DNA of 64,000 nt from Mycobacterium basiliense (GTDB lineage Bacteria; Actinomycetota; Actinomycetes; Mycobacteriales; Mycobacteriaceae), in assembly GCF_900292015.1 (NCBI RefSeq), contig NZ_LR130759.1, positions 4,402,001-4,466,000 of the forward strand, read 5' to 3'. Made by a program: the position numbers and the translations under genes. Of the stretch, positions 20,889 through 29,337 are shown piece by piece. Numbering within the stretch: the first letter of the stretch is position 1; each line of letters starts with the position of its first letter. The notes under the pieces were generated by a model. The model had not been told where the DNA came from. It worked only from the letters and a program-made list of their open reading frames with translations, and made no database searches.

Positions 20889-22283
20889 CTAACGTCGCCG
20901 CGTGCCCTCAGACAGGAAGCCCAACAGGTCGTAGCGGGTGATGACCCCGACCGGTTTGCCTTCCTCGACCACCATCAGCGCGTCCCAGTCCCGCAACGCC
21001 TTGCCGGCGGCACCGACCAACTCGCCCGCCCCGATCAGCTTTAACGGCGGGCTCATGTGTTGCGACACGGCATCGGCCAAACTAGCCCTACCTTCGAAAA
21101 CCGCCGACAGCAGTTCGCGTTCCGAAACGCTGCCGGCAACCTCACCGGCCATCACCGGCGGCTCGGCGCCGACGACAGGCATCTGCGACACGCCATACTC
21201 TCGGAGGATTCCGATTGCGTCGCGCACGGTCTCCGACGGATGGGTATGGACCAAATCGGGTAGCGCGCCGGACTTGCGGCGCAGTACATCACCCACCGTG
21301 GACTGATCGGCAGAGCCGTCCAGACGGTTGCGCAAGAACCCATACGACGACATCCAGGCGTCGTTGAAGATCTTCGACATGTAGCCGCGGCCGCCGTCCG
21401 GCAGCAAGACCACGATCAAAGCGTCGGGCCCGGCCTGCTCGGCGACCTTCAACGCGGCCACCACCGCCATGCCGCACGACCCGCCCACCAGCATCGCTTC
21501 TTCCCGGGCTAGCCGCCTGGTCATGTCGAACGAGTCGGAATCAGACACCGCGATGATCTCGTCGGGCACCGCCGGGTCGTATGCCGCCGGCCAAAAGTCC
21601 TCGCCGACCCCCTCCACTAGGTAGGGCCGACCCGTGCCGCCGGAATACACCGACCCCTCAGGGTCGGCACCGATGACACGAACCTTGCCCCCCGACACCT
21701 CTTTGAGGTAACGACCGGCCCCGGTGATCGTTCCGCCGGTGCCGACGCCGGCAACGAAATGAGTGACCATGCCGTCGGTATCGGCCCAGATCTCCGGGCC
21801 TGTGGTCGCGTAGTGGCTGGCCGGACCTTCGGGGTTGGCGTACTGGTCAGGTTTCCAAGCGCCGTCGATTTCGCTGACCAACCGGTCCGAGACGCTGTAG
21901 TAGCTGTCCGGATCGTCGGGCGGTACCGCCGTCGGGCATACCACGACCTCGGCTCCGTAGGCCCGCAACACATTCTGCTTGTCCTCGCTGACCTTGTCGG
22001 GGCAGACGAAGACGCAACGGTACCCGCGGTGCTGTGCGACCAAAGCCAGCCCGACGCCGGTGTTACCGGAGGTAGGTTCGACGATGGTGCCGCCGGGTCG
22101 CAGCTGCCCGTTGGCCTCGGCGGCATCGATCATTCGCACGGCGATCCGGTCCTTGGAACTGCCACCCGGGTTCAAATATTCGACCTTGACGGTCACCGTC
22201 CCCGCCCCGGCAGGGACGACCGAATTCAGCCGAACCAAAGGTGTGCCGCCGATAAGGTCACTGATGTGCCGCGCAATCCGCAT
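20889..22283 (-). CDS. cbs: Cystathionine beta-synthase
   Basis: The 464-residue protein (Rv1077) has a PLP fold-type II catalytic domain (1-310) and a C-terminal pair of CBS domains (about 335-460). It condenses serine and homocysteine to cystathionine in reverse transsulfuration. The PLP lysine is K44 in GGSSKDR, and the phosphate-binding loop EPTSGNTGVG is intact. The ATG at MRIARHISDL gives exact family length; the frame runs 357 nt further upstream into lipU, which is a shadow. Metabolic partner of metB downstream. Confidence 0.95.
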   Translation of the reverse strand: MRIARHISDLIGGTPLVRLNSVVPAGAGTVTVKVEYLNPGGSSKDRIAVRMIDAAEANGQLRPGGTIVEPTSGNTGVGLALVAQHRGYRCVFVCPDKVSEDKQNVLRAYGAEVVVCPTAVPPDDPDSYYSVSDRLVSEIDGAWKPDQYANPEGPASHYATTGPEIWADTDGMVTHFVAGVGTGGTITGAGRYLKEVSGGKVRVIGADPEGSVYSGGTGRPYLVEGVGEDFWPAAYDPAVPDEIIAVSDSDSFDMTRRLAREEAMLVGGSCGMAVVAALKVAEQAGPDALIVVLLPDGGRGYMSKIFNDAWMSSYGFLRNRLDGSADQSTVGDVLRRKSGALPDLVHTHPSETVRDAIGILREYGVSQMPVVGAEPPVMAGEVAGSVSERELLSAVFEGRASLADAVSQHMSPPLKLIGAGELVGAAGKALRDWDALMVVEEGKPVGVITRYDLLGFLSEGTRRR

Positions 22284-22347
22284 GTGCTCAATCGTCTCAG
22301 GCCTGTTCCGGTGGCGCGCAGCTAGACTCCGGACCCGCAGCGGCGCG

Positions 22348-23415
22348 CTAGCCGGTGGCTTCGCGGATGTACTCGCCGATCTGCCGCAACGAGCGGACCG
22401 CCTCGGGTAACAGCGGCCCAGCGACCTGGAAATCGTGCATCTGGCCGGGCCAGACGCGAACCTCCGCCGGCACACCGACCGCCGCCAGTTTCCGTGCGGC
22501 CAGCTGAGCGTCGTGCAGGAGCACCTCGGATCCAGACACATGAATGAGTGTTCGCGGCAGCCCCGGTCTGATGTGCTCGAGAGGTTCGTAAATCTCCTCC
22601 GGCTTGCCGTCGATTTTGTTCTTGGCGGCCGCGCTAGCAACTAATTCGCCGAGCGCGTCGAATGCCCTTGACCCGAACATTGCGTCGCGTTTGATGTTGG
22701 GATGGGCCTGCTTGTCACTCTTTGCTAGCTGCAGCAGTGGCGAGATGGCAACCAGAGCCGCCGGCTCCTCATCTTCCTCTTGCAGACGCTGGGCCAGAGC
22801 CAGCGCCAGATACCCGCCAGCGGAGTCGCCGGCAAGCACAATCTGCTCCGGGTCGTGTCCCAACAGTCGCAGCCAGCGGTAGCCGTCGTGACAATCGTCG
22901 AGCGCCATCCCGATCGAATGCTTGGGCATCAGCCGATAGTTGACGACCAGAACGGGCGCGTCAGCGAACTTCGATAGCAACTCGGCGAGCCGGCCATGCG
23001 AGTTTGCTCCGCACGTGAGGAACGCGCCGCCGTGCAGATAGAGAACCACTCGCCGAGTGCCGTCGGCGGGCAACACCCCGGGCGCTCGAACGAGTTGCGC
23101 TGAGGCATTTGACAAGGTGACCGTGGCCCTGACGGTCGCGGACGCCGGCAGCAGCGCTTTGGCCGCGTGATCGATGAGACCCCACGGCCACGGCGCATGG
23201 GGAGCGTAGCTGCCGGCCGCCAAAACCGGCCGGATCGTCAACCGTGACGCCAGCGTAGCAACTCGGGCAGCAATGCTTGGACCAGCCTCGACGACCTCGA
23301 CCGGAGCGCCGTCGCTGATGGCAAATCTGCGTGCCTCGAGTCTACGTGCCTTCAGAACATCGCGTGGGCGAATGGCATGCGTAGGGTAATCCGATACCCT
23401 GCTGGGTGCAGTCAT
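22348..23415 (-). CDS. lipU: Lipase/esterase of the hormone-sensitive lipase family
   Basis: The 355-residue alpha/beta hydrolase matches LipU (Rv1076). The oxyanion motif HGG is at residues 128-130, and the nucleophile S198 lies in GDSAGG. The distal His is in WPGQMHDFQ near the C-terminus. AGGAAG precedes the ATG of MTAPSRVSD by 8 nt. The H37Rv protein is, as I recall, about 60 residues shorter, so this may be the fuller form or the annotated starts may differ. It is the first gene of the lipU-cbs-pra-metB series. Confidence 0.85.
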   Translation of the reverse strand: MTAPSRVSDYPTHAIRPRDVLKARRLEARRFAISDGAPVEVVEAGPSIAARVATLASRLTIRPVLAAGSYAPHAPWPWGLIDHAAKALLPASATVRATVTLSNASAQLVRAPGVLPADGTRRVVLYLHGGAFLTCGANSHGRLAELLSKFADAPVLVVNYRLMPKHSIGMALDDCHDGYRWLRLLGHDPEQIVLAGDSAGGYLALALAQRLQEEDEEPAALVAISPLLQLAKSDKQAHPNIKRDAMFGSRAFDALGELVASAAAKNKIDGKPEEIYEPLEHIRPGLPRTLIHVSGSEVLLHDAQLAARKLAAVGVPAEVRVWPGQMHDFQVAGPLLPEAVRSLRQIGEYIREATG

Positions 23416-23646
23416 GCTCACCACTTCCTACGTCTTTGTAGTCCGATACAGCATGTGACGGAGATGCCGAGCGTCCGGTTCGCGCACTCCCCCGAGCGGT
23501 CAACCAACTCCTGCGACTTAGCTTGACAGCTTACTTCTTAAACAACCCTTAATGAGTCTGATTCGATACCACAATTGATCCACACCGTAATTCACGTGTT
23601 TCGGAAGCTTCGCCCGCAAACAGCAAAGCCGACCTAAACTGATCGC

Positions 23647-24642
23647 GTGGGCATACGCGTGCCGCGGCGTTCAACGATCGCTTTGGCCACAGCGGGTGCA
23701 CTCGCCTCGACGGGCACAGCCTATCTGGGCGCACGCAACTTGCTGGTCGGCCAGGCGACGCACGCGCGCACGGTGATTCCTAAATCTTTTGCCCCGCCGC
23801 CTCAGGCCGATGGCGTGTACGGCCGCGGCGGCGGGCCGGTACAACGATGGCGGCGCGGGACACCCTTCGACCTGCACTTGATGATGTTCGGTGACTCGAC
23901 GGCGTGCGGATACGGCTGCACCGCCGCCGAGGAAGTCCCGGGTGTGGTCATTGCGCGCAACCTCGCCGAGCAGACCGGCAAGCGAGTGCGGTTGAGCACC
24001 AAAGCCATCGTCGGCGCCACCTCGAAAGGCGTATGCGGCCAGGTTGACGCCATGTTCGTGGCGGGCCCGCCGCCCGATGCGGCGGTAATCATCATCGGCG
24101 CCAACGACATAACGTCGCTCAACGGCATCGGTCCATCGGCAGAGCGGCTGGCCTCGGTAGTACGCAAGTTGCGTGCCCGCGGCGCCGTCGTAGTCGTCGG
24201 CACCTGTCCGGACTTCGGCGTCATCACGGCCATCCCGCAGCCGCTGCGTTCGCTGGCCCACACCCGTGGTGCGCAGCTTGCCCGAGCCCAGAGCATCGCT
24301 GTCAAAGCTGCCGGCGGTACCCCAGTGCCGCTGGCCAATCTGCTGGCCTCCCGCCTTCGGTCTGAGCCAGAACGGATGTTGTCCGACGACCGCTACCATC
24401 CCTCAGCCGCCGCCTACGCCCTGGCGGCAGATCACCTGCTGCTGGCGCTGCGCGATGCTCTGCGCGCAAAAGCGCACCAGAATGGATGCCGACAAGAAGG
24501 CAGCCCAACGGCACCGTTGCCGGCACCGCCCGAGGCGCCGTCACCAGGAGCGGGCCAGGCTCGTGGCAACATTGTTTCGCGGCTCTGGCGGCGTCCGGCA
24601 TCGGGCCTGCCCGCCGCCGTACCAATGCCGGCCGTTGGATAG
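23647..24642 (+). CDS. Exported GDSL/SGNH esterase (Rv1075c-like)
   Basis: The 331-residue protein begins with a basic N-terminus and a hydrophobic segment (residues 9-27), fitting a signal peptide or anchor. An SGNH hydrolase domain follows: block I nucleophile S84 in MFGDSTACGYG, the block III motif IIGANDI, and the catalytic Asp/His in DDRYHPS. Rv1075c has been reported as a GDSL esterase. The GTG start gives the family length. The last ~45 residues are Pro/Ala-rich and end 10 bp before a 58-bp tandem repeat. Confidence 0.87.
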   Translation: MGIRVPRRSTIALATAGALASTGTAYLGARNLLVGQATHARTVIPKSFAPPPQADGVYGRGGGPVQRWRRGTPFDLHLMMFGDSTACGYGCTAAEEVPGVVIARNLAEQTGKRVRLSTKAIVGATSKGVCGQVDAMFVAGPPPDAAVIIIGANDITSLNGIGPSAERLASVVRKLRARGAVVVVGTCPDFGVITAIPQPLRSLAHTRGAQLARAQSIAVKAAGGTPVPLANLLASRLRSEPERMLSDDRYHPSAAAYALAADHLLLALRDALRAKAHQNGCRQEGSPTAPLPAPPEAPSPGAGQARGNIVSRLWRRPASGLPAAVPMPAVG

Positions 24643-24651
24643 CCCGAGCCC

Positions 24652-24935
24652 GATTGCCCGCCTCCTCACTGGGTCGCTGCGCAACCCGGATCGTCACCAG
24701 GCCGACCCCGATTGCCCGCCTCCTCACCGGGTCGCTGCGCAACCCGGATCGTCACCAGGCCGACCCCGATTGCCCGCCTCCTCACCGGGTCGCTGCGCAA
24801 CCCGGATCGTCACCAGGCTGACCCCGATTGCCCGCCTCCTCACCGGGTCGCTGCGCAACCCGGATCGTCACCAGGCTGACCCCGATTGCCCGCCTCCTCA
24901 CCGGGTCGCTGCGCAACCCGGATCGTCACCAGGCT
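24652..24935 (+). repeat. 58-bp tandem repeat (VNTR), about 4.9 copies
   Basis: Units begin at 24652, 24710, 24768, 24826 and 24884, an exact 58-bp period; the fifth copy stops after 52 bp. Units differ by one or two bases (CACTGGG in the first for CACCGGG, and GGCCGAC or GGCTGAC at the joint). Each holds a short inverted repeat GGGT...ACCC. Because 58 is not a multiple of three, all three frames stay open through the array, which produces spurious Arg/Pro-rich open frames. It fills the gap between the esterase gene and fadA3. Unit size is typical of mycobacterial MIRU-VNTR loci. Confidence 0.95.
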
Positions 24936-24973
24936 AGATTCGGCTTCGCAACACCCCAATGGAGGGAGCCGTC

Positions 24974-26191
24974 ATGCCGGAAGCCGTCATCGTCTCAACC
25001 GCCCGCTCGCCGATCGGCCGCGCCATGAAGGGATCGCTGATCAGCATGCGTCCCGACGATCTGGCCGTGCAGATGGTGCGGGCCGCGCTGGACAAGGTCC
25101 CCGCGCTGAATCCGCACCAGATCGACGACCTGATCTTGGGCTGCGGCCTACCGGGTGGCGAATCCGGTTTCAATATTGCACGTGTCGTCGCGGTCGAACT
25201 CGGCTACGACTATCTGCCGGGCACCACCGTCAACCGTTACTGCTCCTCATCGCTGCAGACCACTCGTATGGCCTTCCATGCCATCAAGGCCGGCGAGGGT
25301 GACGCATTCATCTCCGCGGGAGTGGAAACGGTGTCGCGGTTCGGCAAGGGCAACTCCGATTCATGGCCAGACACCAAGAACCCGCTGTTCGACGAAGCCC
25401 AGGAAAGGTCCGCAGCCGCCGCCGCGGGCGCCGACGAATGGCATGACCCCCGCGCCGACGACAAGCTTCCCGACGTCTACATCGCGATGGGCCAGACCGC
25501 TGAAAACGTCGCTATTATCACCGGCATCACCCGCGAAGAACAGGATCGGTGGGGTGTCCGCAGCCAGAACCGTGCCGAGGACGCAATCAAGAACGGCTTC
25601 TTCGAGCGGGAAATCTCCCCGGTCACCCTCCCCGACGGCACCACGGTCAGCACCGACGACGGCCCTCGGCCAGGTACCACCTATGAGAAGGTCAGCGAAC
25701 TCAAGCCCGTGTTCCGCCCCAACGGCACCATCACCGCCGGCAACGCCTGCCCGCTCAATGACGGCGCCGCCGCGGTGGTGATTACCAGCGACGCCAAGGC
25801 GAAGGAACTTGGCCTCAAACCGTTGGCGCGCATCGTATCCACGGGCGTCAGCGGCTTGTCTCCGGAGATCATGGGCCTTGGCCCGATCGAGGCCTGCAAG
25901 AAGGCCCTGCAGCGAGCCGGCATGTCGATCAAAGACATCGACCTTGTCGAGATCAATGAAGCCTTCGCAGTGCAGGTGCTGGGTTCGGCCCGGGAACTCG
26001 GTATCGACGAGGACAAGCTAAATGTTTCGGGTGGCGCGATCGCCCTCGGTCACCCGTTCGGCATGACCGGTGCCCGCATCACCACCACCTTGCTGAACAA
26101 TCTCCAGACCTACGACAAGACGTTCGGCCTGGAAACCATGTGCGTAGGCGGCGGTCAGGGTATGGCCATGGTGATCGAGCGACTCAGCTAG
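24974..26191 (+). CDS. fadA3: Acetyl-CoA acetyltransferase / thiolase
   Basis: The 405-residue thiolase (Rv1074c) has its acyl-accepting C90 in NRYCSSSLQ, with the C-terminal catalytic His in GGAIALGHPFGMTGAR and the second Cys in MCVGGGQGMA. It performs thiolytic cleavage of 3-ketoacyl-CoA or the reverse condensation. GGAGGG at 24961-24966 selects the ATG of MPEAVIVSTA over an ATG that precedes the ribosome site. The 58-bp repeat array lies directly upstream and so may affect its expression. Confidence 0.95.
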   Translation: MPEAVIVSTARSPIGRAMKGSLISMRPDDLAVQMVRAALDKVPALNPHQIDDLILGCGLPGGESGFNIARVVAVELGYDYLPGTTVNRYCSSSLQTTRMAFHAIKAGEGDAFISAGVETVSRFGKGNSDSWPDTKNPLFDEAQERSAAAAAGADEWHDPRADDKLPDVYIAMGQTAENVAIITGITREEQDRWGVRSQNRAEDAIKNGFFEREISPVTLPDGTTVSTDDGPRPGTTYEKVSELKPVFRPNGTITAGNACPLNDGAAAVVITSDAKAKELGLKPLARIVSTGVSGLSPEIMGLGPIEACKKALQRAGMSIKDIDLVEINEAFAVQVLGSARELGIDEDKLNVSGGAIALGHPFGMTGARITTTLLNNLQTYDKTFGLETMCVGGGQGMAMVIERLS

Positions 26192-26226
26192 CGCCGTAGC
26201 GTGCCAAGGCCGGGCGCGAGCGTGCC

Positions 26227-26303
26227 CGAGTCTGCGCACAGGGCCACCGCACCCCAATAACCTGCGCCGCCACCGCAGACTCAACGCCACCAGCGCAGAC
26301 TCG
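26227..26303. repeat. Inverted 11-bp repeats after fadA3
   Basis: CGAGTCTGCGC (26227-26237) is exactly complementary to GCGCAGACTCG (26293-26303), and a third partial copy (CGCAGACTC) lies between. The arms are too far apart for a simple terminator. Similar GCAGACTC elements recur between genes in mycobacteria, from memory. Confidence 0.5.
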
Positions 26304-26331
26304 ACACCACCACGGCCGCCCACCAGACGAA

Positions 26332-26357
26332 AAAGCCGGCACACACGTGCCGGCTTT
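26332..26357. terminator. Bidirectional intrinsic terminator between fadA3 and Rv1072-like gene
   Basis: AAAGCCGGCAC (26332-26342) pairs perfectly with GTGCCGGCTTT (26347-26357) around a 4-nt loop. The A and T runs at the base give a U-rich end on both strands. It stands between two convergent genes, 15 bp from the stop of the leftward one. This is one of the few textbook-like terminators in the window. Confidence 0.85.
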
Positions 26358-26372
26358 CTCGTCAAAGAGAAG

Positions 26373-27215
26373 CTAGTCGTTCTGCAGATAACTCAGCAGG
26401 CGCAAGATCTCGATGTACAGCCAGACCAGCGTCACGGTCAGGCCCAGCGCAATACCCCACGCCGCCTTTTCAGGGGCTCCCGCACGGATCATCTGGTCGG
26501 CCGCGTCGAAGTCGATCAGGAAGCTAAACGCCGCGATGCCGATAACCACCAGCGAGAAAATGATCGCCAATGGCCCGCCGCTGCGCAGGCCCAAGCCCTC
26601 TCCGCCGCCTACACCGAACATTCCCAGCACCAGGTTGCCGATCATGAGGGCAAGTGCGCCGAACATGGCGGCGACCAGCATCCGGGTGAATTTGGGCGTC
26701 ACCCGAATAGCCCCGGTCTTGTAAACGACAAGCATGCCGAAGAACACACCCAGGGTGGCCAGGACGGCTTCCCCGATCAGAACTCCCGCATTGGCCGACC
26801 CGACCGAGTAGGCGGCCAAGACGAATGAGATGGCGCCGAGGAATAGGCCCTCTAGGGCGGCGTAGCTCAAGACGATCGCCGGATTGTCCTGCTTGCGACC
26901 GAAGGTCGCCACCAACACCAGCGCCAAGCCACCAAACGCGCCGACCAGTGCCAGCGGCATGGCCAGGGCGACGTTTCGCGCCACCAAGAAGTAGGAAACG
27001 GCGGCGGTGGCCGTCAGCATGGCCAGCGTCATACCGGTCTTGGTGACGACATCGTCGATGGTCAGCGGGCGGGACGCCCTGGCCTCCTGGTAAGGCGCCG
27101 CGTACGGGTCGGCCGGGTATCCCGGCTGCATCTGGGCCGTTCCAGTGCCGAACTGTGCGTATCCGCCGCTCTGCTTAGGCAGTGAACGAAATACCGGGTT
27201 ACTTGTCTCCCGCAC
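26373..27215 (-). CDS. Bax inhibitor-1/YccA-like membrane protein (Rv1072-like)
   Basis: The 280-residue product has a soluble N-terminus rich in Gly, Tyr and Pro (1-60) and seven predicted membrane spans between about 75 and 275. This is the BAX-inhibitor-1 (TMBIM/YccA-like) pattern, including a charged pair late in the bundle (FLIDFDAADQMI). Some bacterial members conduct calcium or interact with membrane proteases; the role here is unknown. GAGAGGA lies 8 nt before the GTG start of VRETSNPVF. Confidence 0.85.
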   Translation of the reverse strand: MRETSNPVFRSLPKQSGGYAQFGTGTAQMQPGYPADPYAAPYQEARASRPLTIDDVVTKTGMTLAMLTATAAVSYFLVARNVALAMPLALVGAFGGLALVLVATFGRKQDNPAIVLSYAALEGLFLGAISFVLAAYSVGSANAGVLIGEAVLATLGVFFGMLVVYKTGAIRVTPKFTRMLVAAMFGALALMIGNLVLGMFGVGGGEGLGLRSGGPLAIIFSLVVIGIAAFSFLIDFDAADQMIRAGAPEKAAWGIALGLTVTLVWLYIEILRLLSYLQND

Positions 27216-27492
27216 CGTCGGATCCTCTCTTATGGCTCCAAGTATGGCTCGATATGGCTCGACCATAGTTATGCGTCGAACTGTGCGAACAACTGCTCAA
27301 CGATCAGTGGCCCGCGTGGGTTCCCGGCACGTTGCTGCTTTCTATTTCCGGATTCGCGCCGAACCCTGCCACCCTCGTCGGGCTCACGATAAACCTTAGC
27401 CCCGCGGCCACCCCGGAGCGAGCCACGATCTAGATTGCTGGTCAAACTCATGGCCAGCTGGCGAGAGCATTTCGGCGAGGGGAGATCAGGGC

Positions 27493-28551
27493 GTGACAAA
27501 AGCCGTGACTGGGGAATCCGACGAAGTTTTGACCCGCGTCGATGGTGGTGTCGGCTTTATTACCCTCAACCGCCCAAAGGCGATCAACTCGCTGAACCAA
27601 ACGATGGTGGACCTGCTAAGCACGGTCCTTGTCCGGTGGGAACGCGATCAAGAGGTGCACGCGGTGGTGCTCTCGGGGGCCGGGGAACGTGGATTGTGCG
27701 CCGGCGGCGACGTGGTGGCGGTCTATCACAGCGCCCGCGGCGACGGAACCGAAGCGCGGCGGTTCTGGCGCGACGAGTATCTGCTCAACGGTCAGATCGG
27801 CCGATTCGCCAAACCGTATGTGGCGTTGATGGACGGCATCGTGATGGGCGGCGGCGTGGGTGTCAGCGCGCATGCCAACACCCGGGTGGTGACCGACACT
27901 TCCAAGGTCGCGATGCCCGAAGTCGGCATCGGATTCATCCCCGATGTCGGCGGGGTTTACCTGCTGTCCCGAGCGCCGGGCGCGCTGGGCTTGCACGCAG
28001 CGCTGACCGGAGCGCCATTTTCCGGTGCCGACGCCATCGCGCTCGGATTCGCCGACCACTTCGTGCCGCACGAACACATCGACGCGTTCGCAGCAGCGAT
28101 CGCCACCGACGGTGTCGAAAGCGCACTCGCCCACTACACGACCGAGCCACCGCCCAGCACCCTTGCTGCACAGCGTGATTGGATCGACAAGTGCTATTCG
28201 GGTGACACCGTCGCCGACATCATCGCCGCGCTGCGGGCATACCGCGGAGATGGCGCCGACCAAGCCAAGGACGCCGCGGATCTGATTGACAGCCGCTCCC
28301 CCGTCGCACTGTCGGTCACGTTGGAGGCGGTGCGTCGCGCGGCGGCGCTGGAGACGCTGGAGGATGTGTTGGTTCAGGACTACCGGGTGTCGTCGGCGTC
28401 GATACGCTCACACGACCTGGTGGAGGGCATTCGCGCGCAACTGATCGACAAAGACCGCAATCCGAAGTGGTCCCCGGCGACGCTGGCCGAAGTCACTGCG
28501 GCCGACGTGGCAGCGTATTTTGCGCCGGTCGACGACGACTTGAATTTCTAG
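27493..28551 (+). CDS. echA9: Enoyl-CoA hydratase/3-hydroxyisobutyryl-CoA hydrolase family protein
   Basis: The 352-residue crotonase-fold protein corresponds to EchA9 (Rv1071c). Its length and the motif AMPEVGIGFIPDVGG are closer to 3-hydroxyisobutyryl-CoA hydrolases of valine degradation than to the shorter enoyl-CoA hydratases. The oxyanion-hole motifs GLCAGGDV and GGGVGVSAH are present. A GTG start follows GGGGAGA. It precedes echA8 by 12 bp in a three-gene rightward operon. Confidence 0.9.
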   Translation: MTKAVTGESDEVLTRVDGGVGFITLNRPKAINSLNQTMVDLLSTVLVRWERDQEVHAVVLSGAGERGLCAGGDVVAVYHSARGDGTEARRFWRDEYLLNGQIGRFAKPYVALMDGIVMGGGVGVSAHANTRVVTDTSKVAMPEVGIGFIPDVGGVYLLSRAPGALGLHAALTGAPFSGADAIALGFADHFVPHEHIDAFAAAIATDGVESALAHYTTEPPPSTLAAQRDWIDKCYSGDTVADIIAALRAYRGDGADQAKDAADLIDSRSPVALSVTLEAVRRAAALETLEDVLVQDYRVSSASIRSHDLVEGIRAQLIDKDRNPKWSPATLAEVTAADVAAYFAPVDDDLNF

Positions 28552-28563
28552 AGAGGCGAAGCC

Positions 28564-29337
28564 ATGGGTTACCAAACCATCCTGGTCGAGCGCGATCAGC
28601 GCGTCGGCATCATCACGCTGAACCGGCCACGGGCCCTAAACGCGCTCAACAGCCAGGTGATGACCGAAGTCACCGACGCCGCAACCGATCTGGACAACGA
28701 CTCCGGCATCGGCGCGATCATCATCACCGGCTCGGCCAAGGCGTTTGCCGCCGGTGCAGACATCAAGGAGATGGCGGATCTGACGTTTTCCGAAGCGTTC
28801 GATACCGACTTTTTCGCCGCCTGGGGCAAGCTCGCTGCGGTTCGCACCCCGACCATCGCCGCGGTGGCCGGATACGCTCTCGGCGGTGGTTGCGAAGTGG
28901 CGATGATGTGCGACCTCATCATCGCCGCCGATACCGCGAAATTCGGCCAACCCGAGATCAAACTCGGTGTGCTGCCCGGGATGGGTGGGTCGCAGCGGTT
29001 GACCAGGGCAATCGGCAAGGCCAAGGCCATGGATCTCATCCTCACCGGGCGCACCATCGATGCCGCCGAAGCGGAGCGCAGTGGCCTGGTATCGCGTGTG
29101 GTGCCCGCCGACGACCTGCTGACCGAGGCCAAGGCCGTCGCTGCCACGATTTCCCAGATGTCAAGGTCGGCGGCCCGGATGGCCAAAGAGGCCGTCAACC
29201 GAGCCTTCGAATCGACTCTGACCGAAGGGTTGCTCTACGAACGTCGACTCATCCACTCCAGTTTCGCGACCGCCGATCAAGCCGAAGGTATGGCAGCATT
29301 TATCGAGAAACGCCCGCCTAACTTCACACATCGATGA
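28564..29337 (+). CDS. echA8: Enoyl-CoA hydratase
   Basis: The 257-residue product matches EchA8 (Rv1070c). Both catalytic glutamates are visible: E111 in GGGCEVAM and E131 in FGQPEIKLG, with the oxyanion-hole residues in [10 protein letters not shown]. It hydrates trans-2-enoyl-CoA during fatty-acid beta-oxidation. GAGAGGCGAAGCC precedes the ATG. Its stop overlaps the next gene by 4 nt. Confidence 0.95.
   Translation: MGYQTILVERDQRVGIITLNRPRALNALNSQVMTEVTDAATDLDNDSGIGAIIITGSAKAFAAGADIKEMADLTFSEAFDTDFFAAWGKLAAVRTPTIAAVAGYALGGGCEVAMMCDLIIAADTAKFGQPEIKLGVLPGMGGSQRLTRAIGKAKAMDLILTGRTIDAAEAERSGLVSRVVPADDLLTEAKAVAATISQMSRSAARMAKEAVNRAFESTLTEGLLYERRLIHSSFATADQAEGMAAFIEKRPPNFTHR

Noticed and set aside
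20889..22640. 583-residue version of cystathionine beta-synthase
   Set aside because: The extra N-terminal part reads lipU sequence in another frame; the ATG at 22283 gives the exact family length.
24266..24937. 223-residue open frame spanning the 58-bp repeat
   Set aside because: It overlaps the GDSL esterase in another frame and consists of the repeat read in three frames, because 58 is not a multiple of three.
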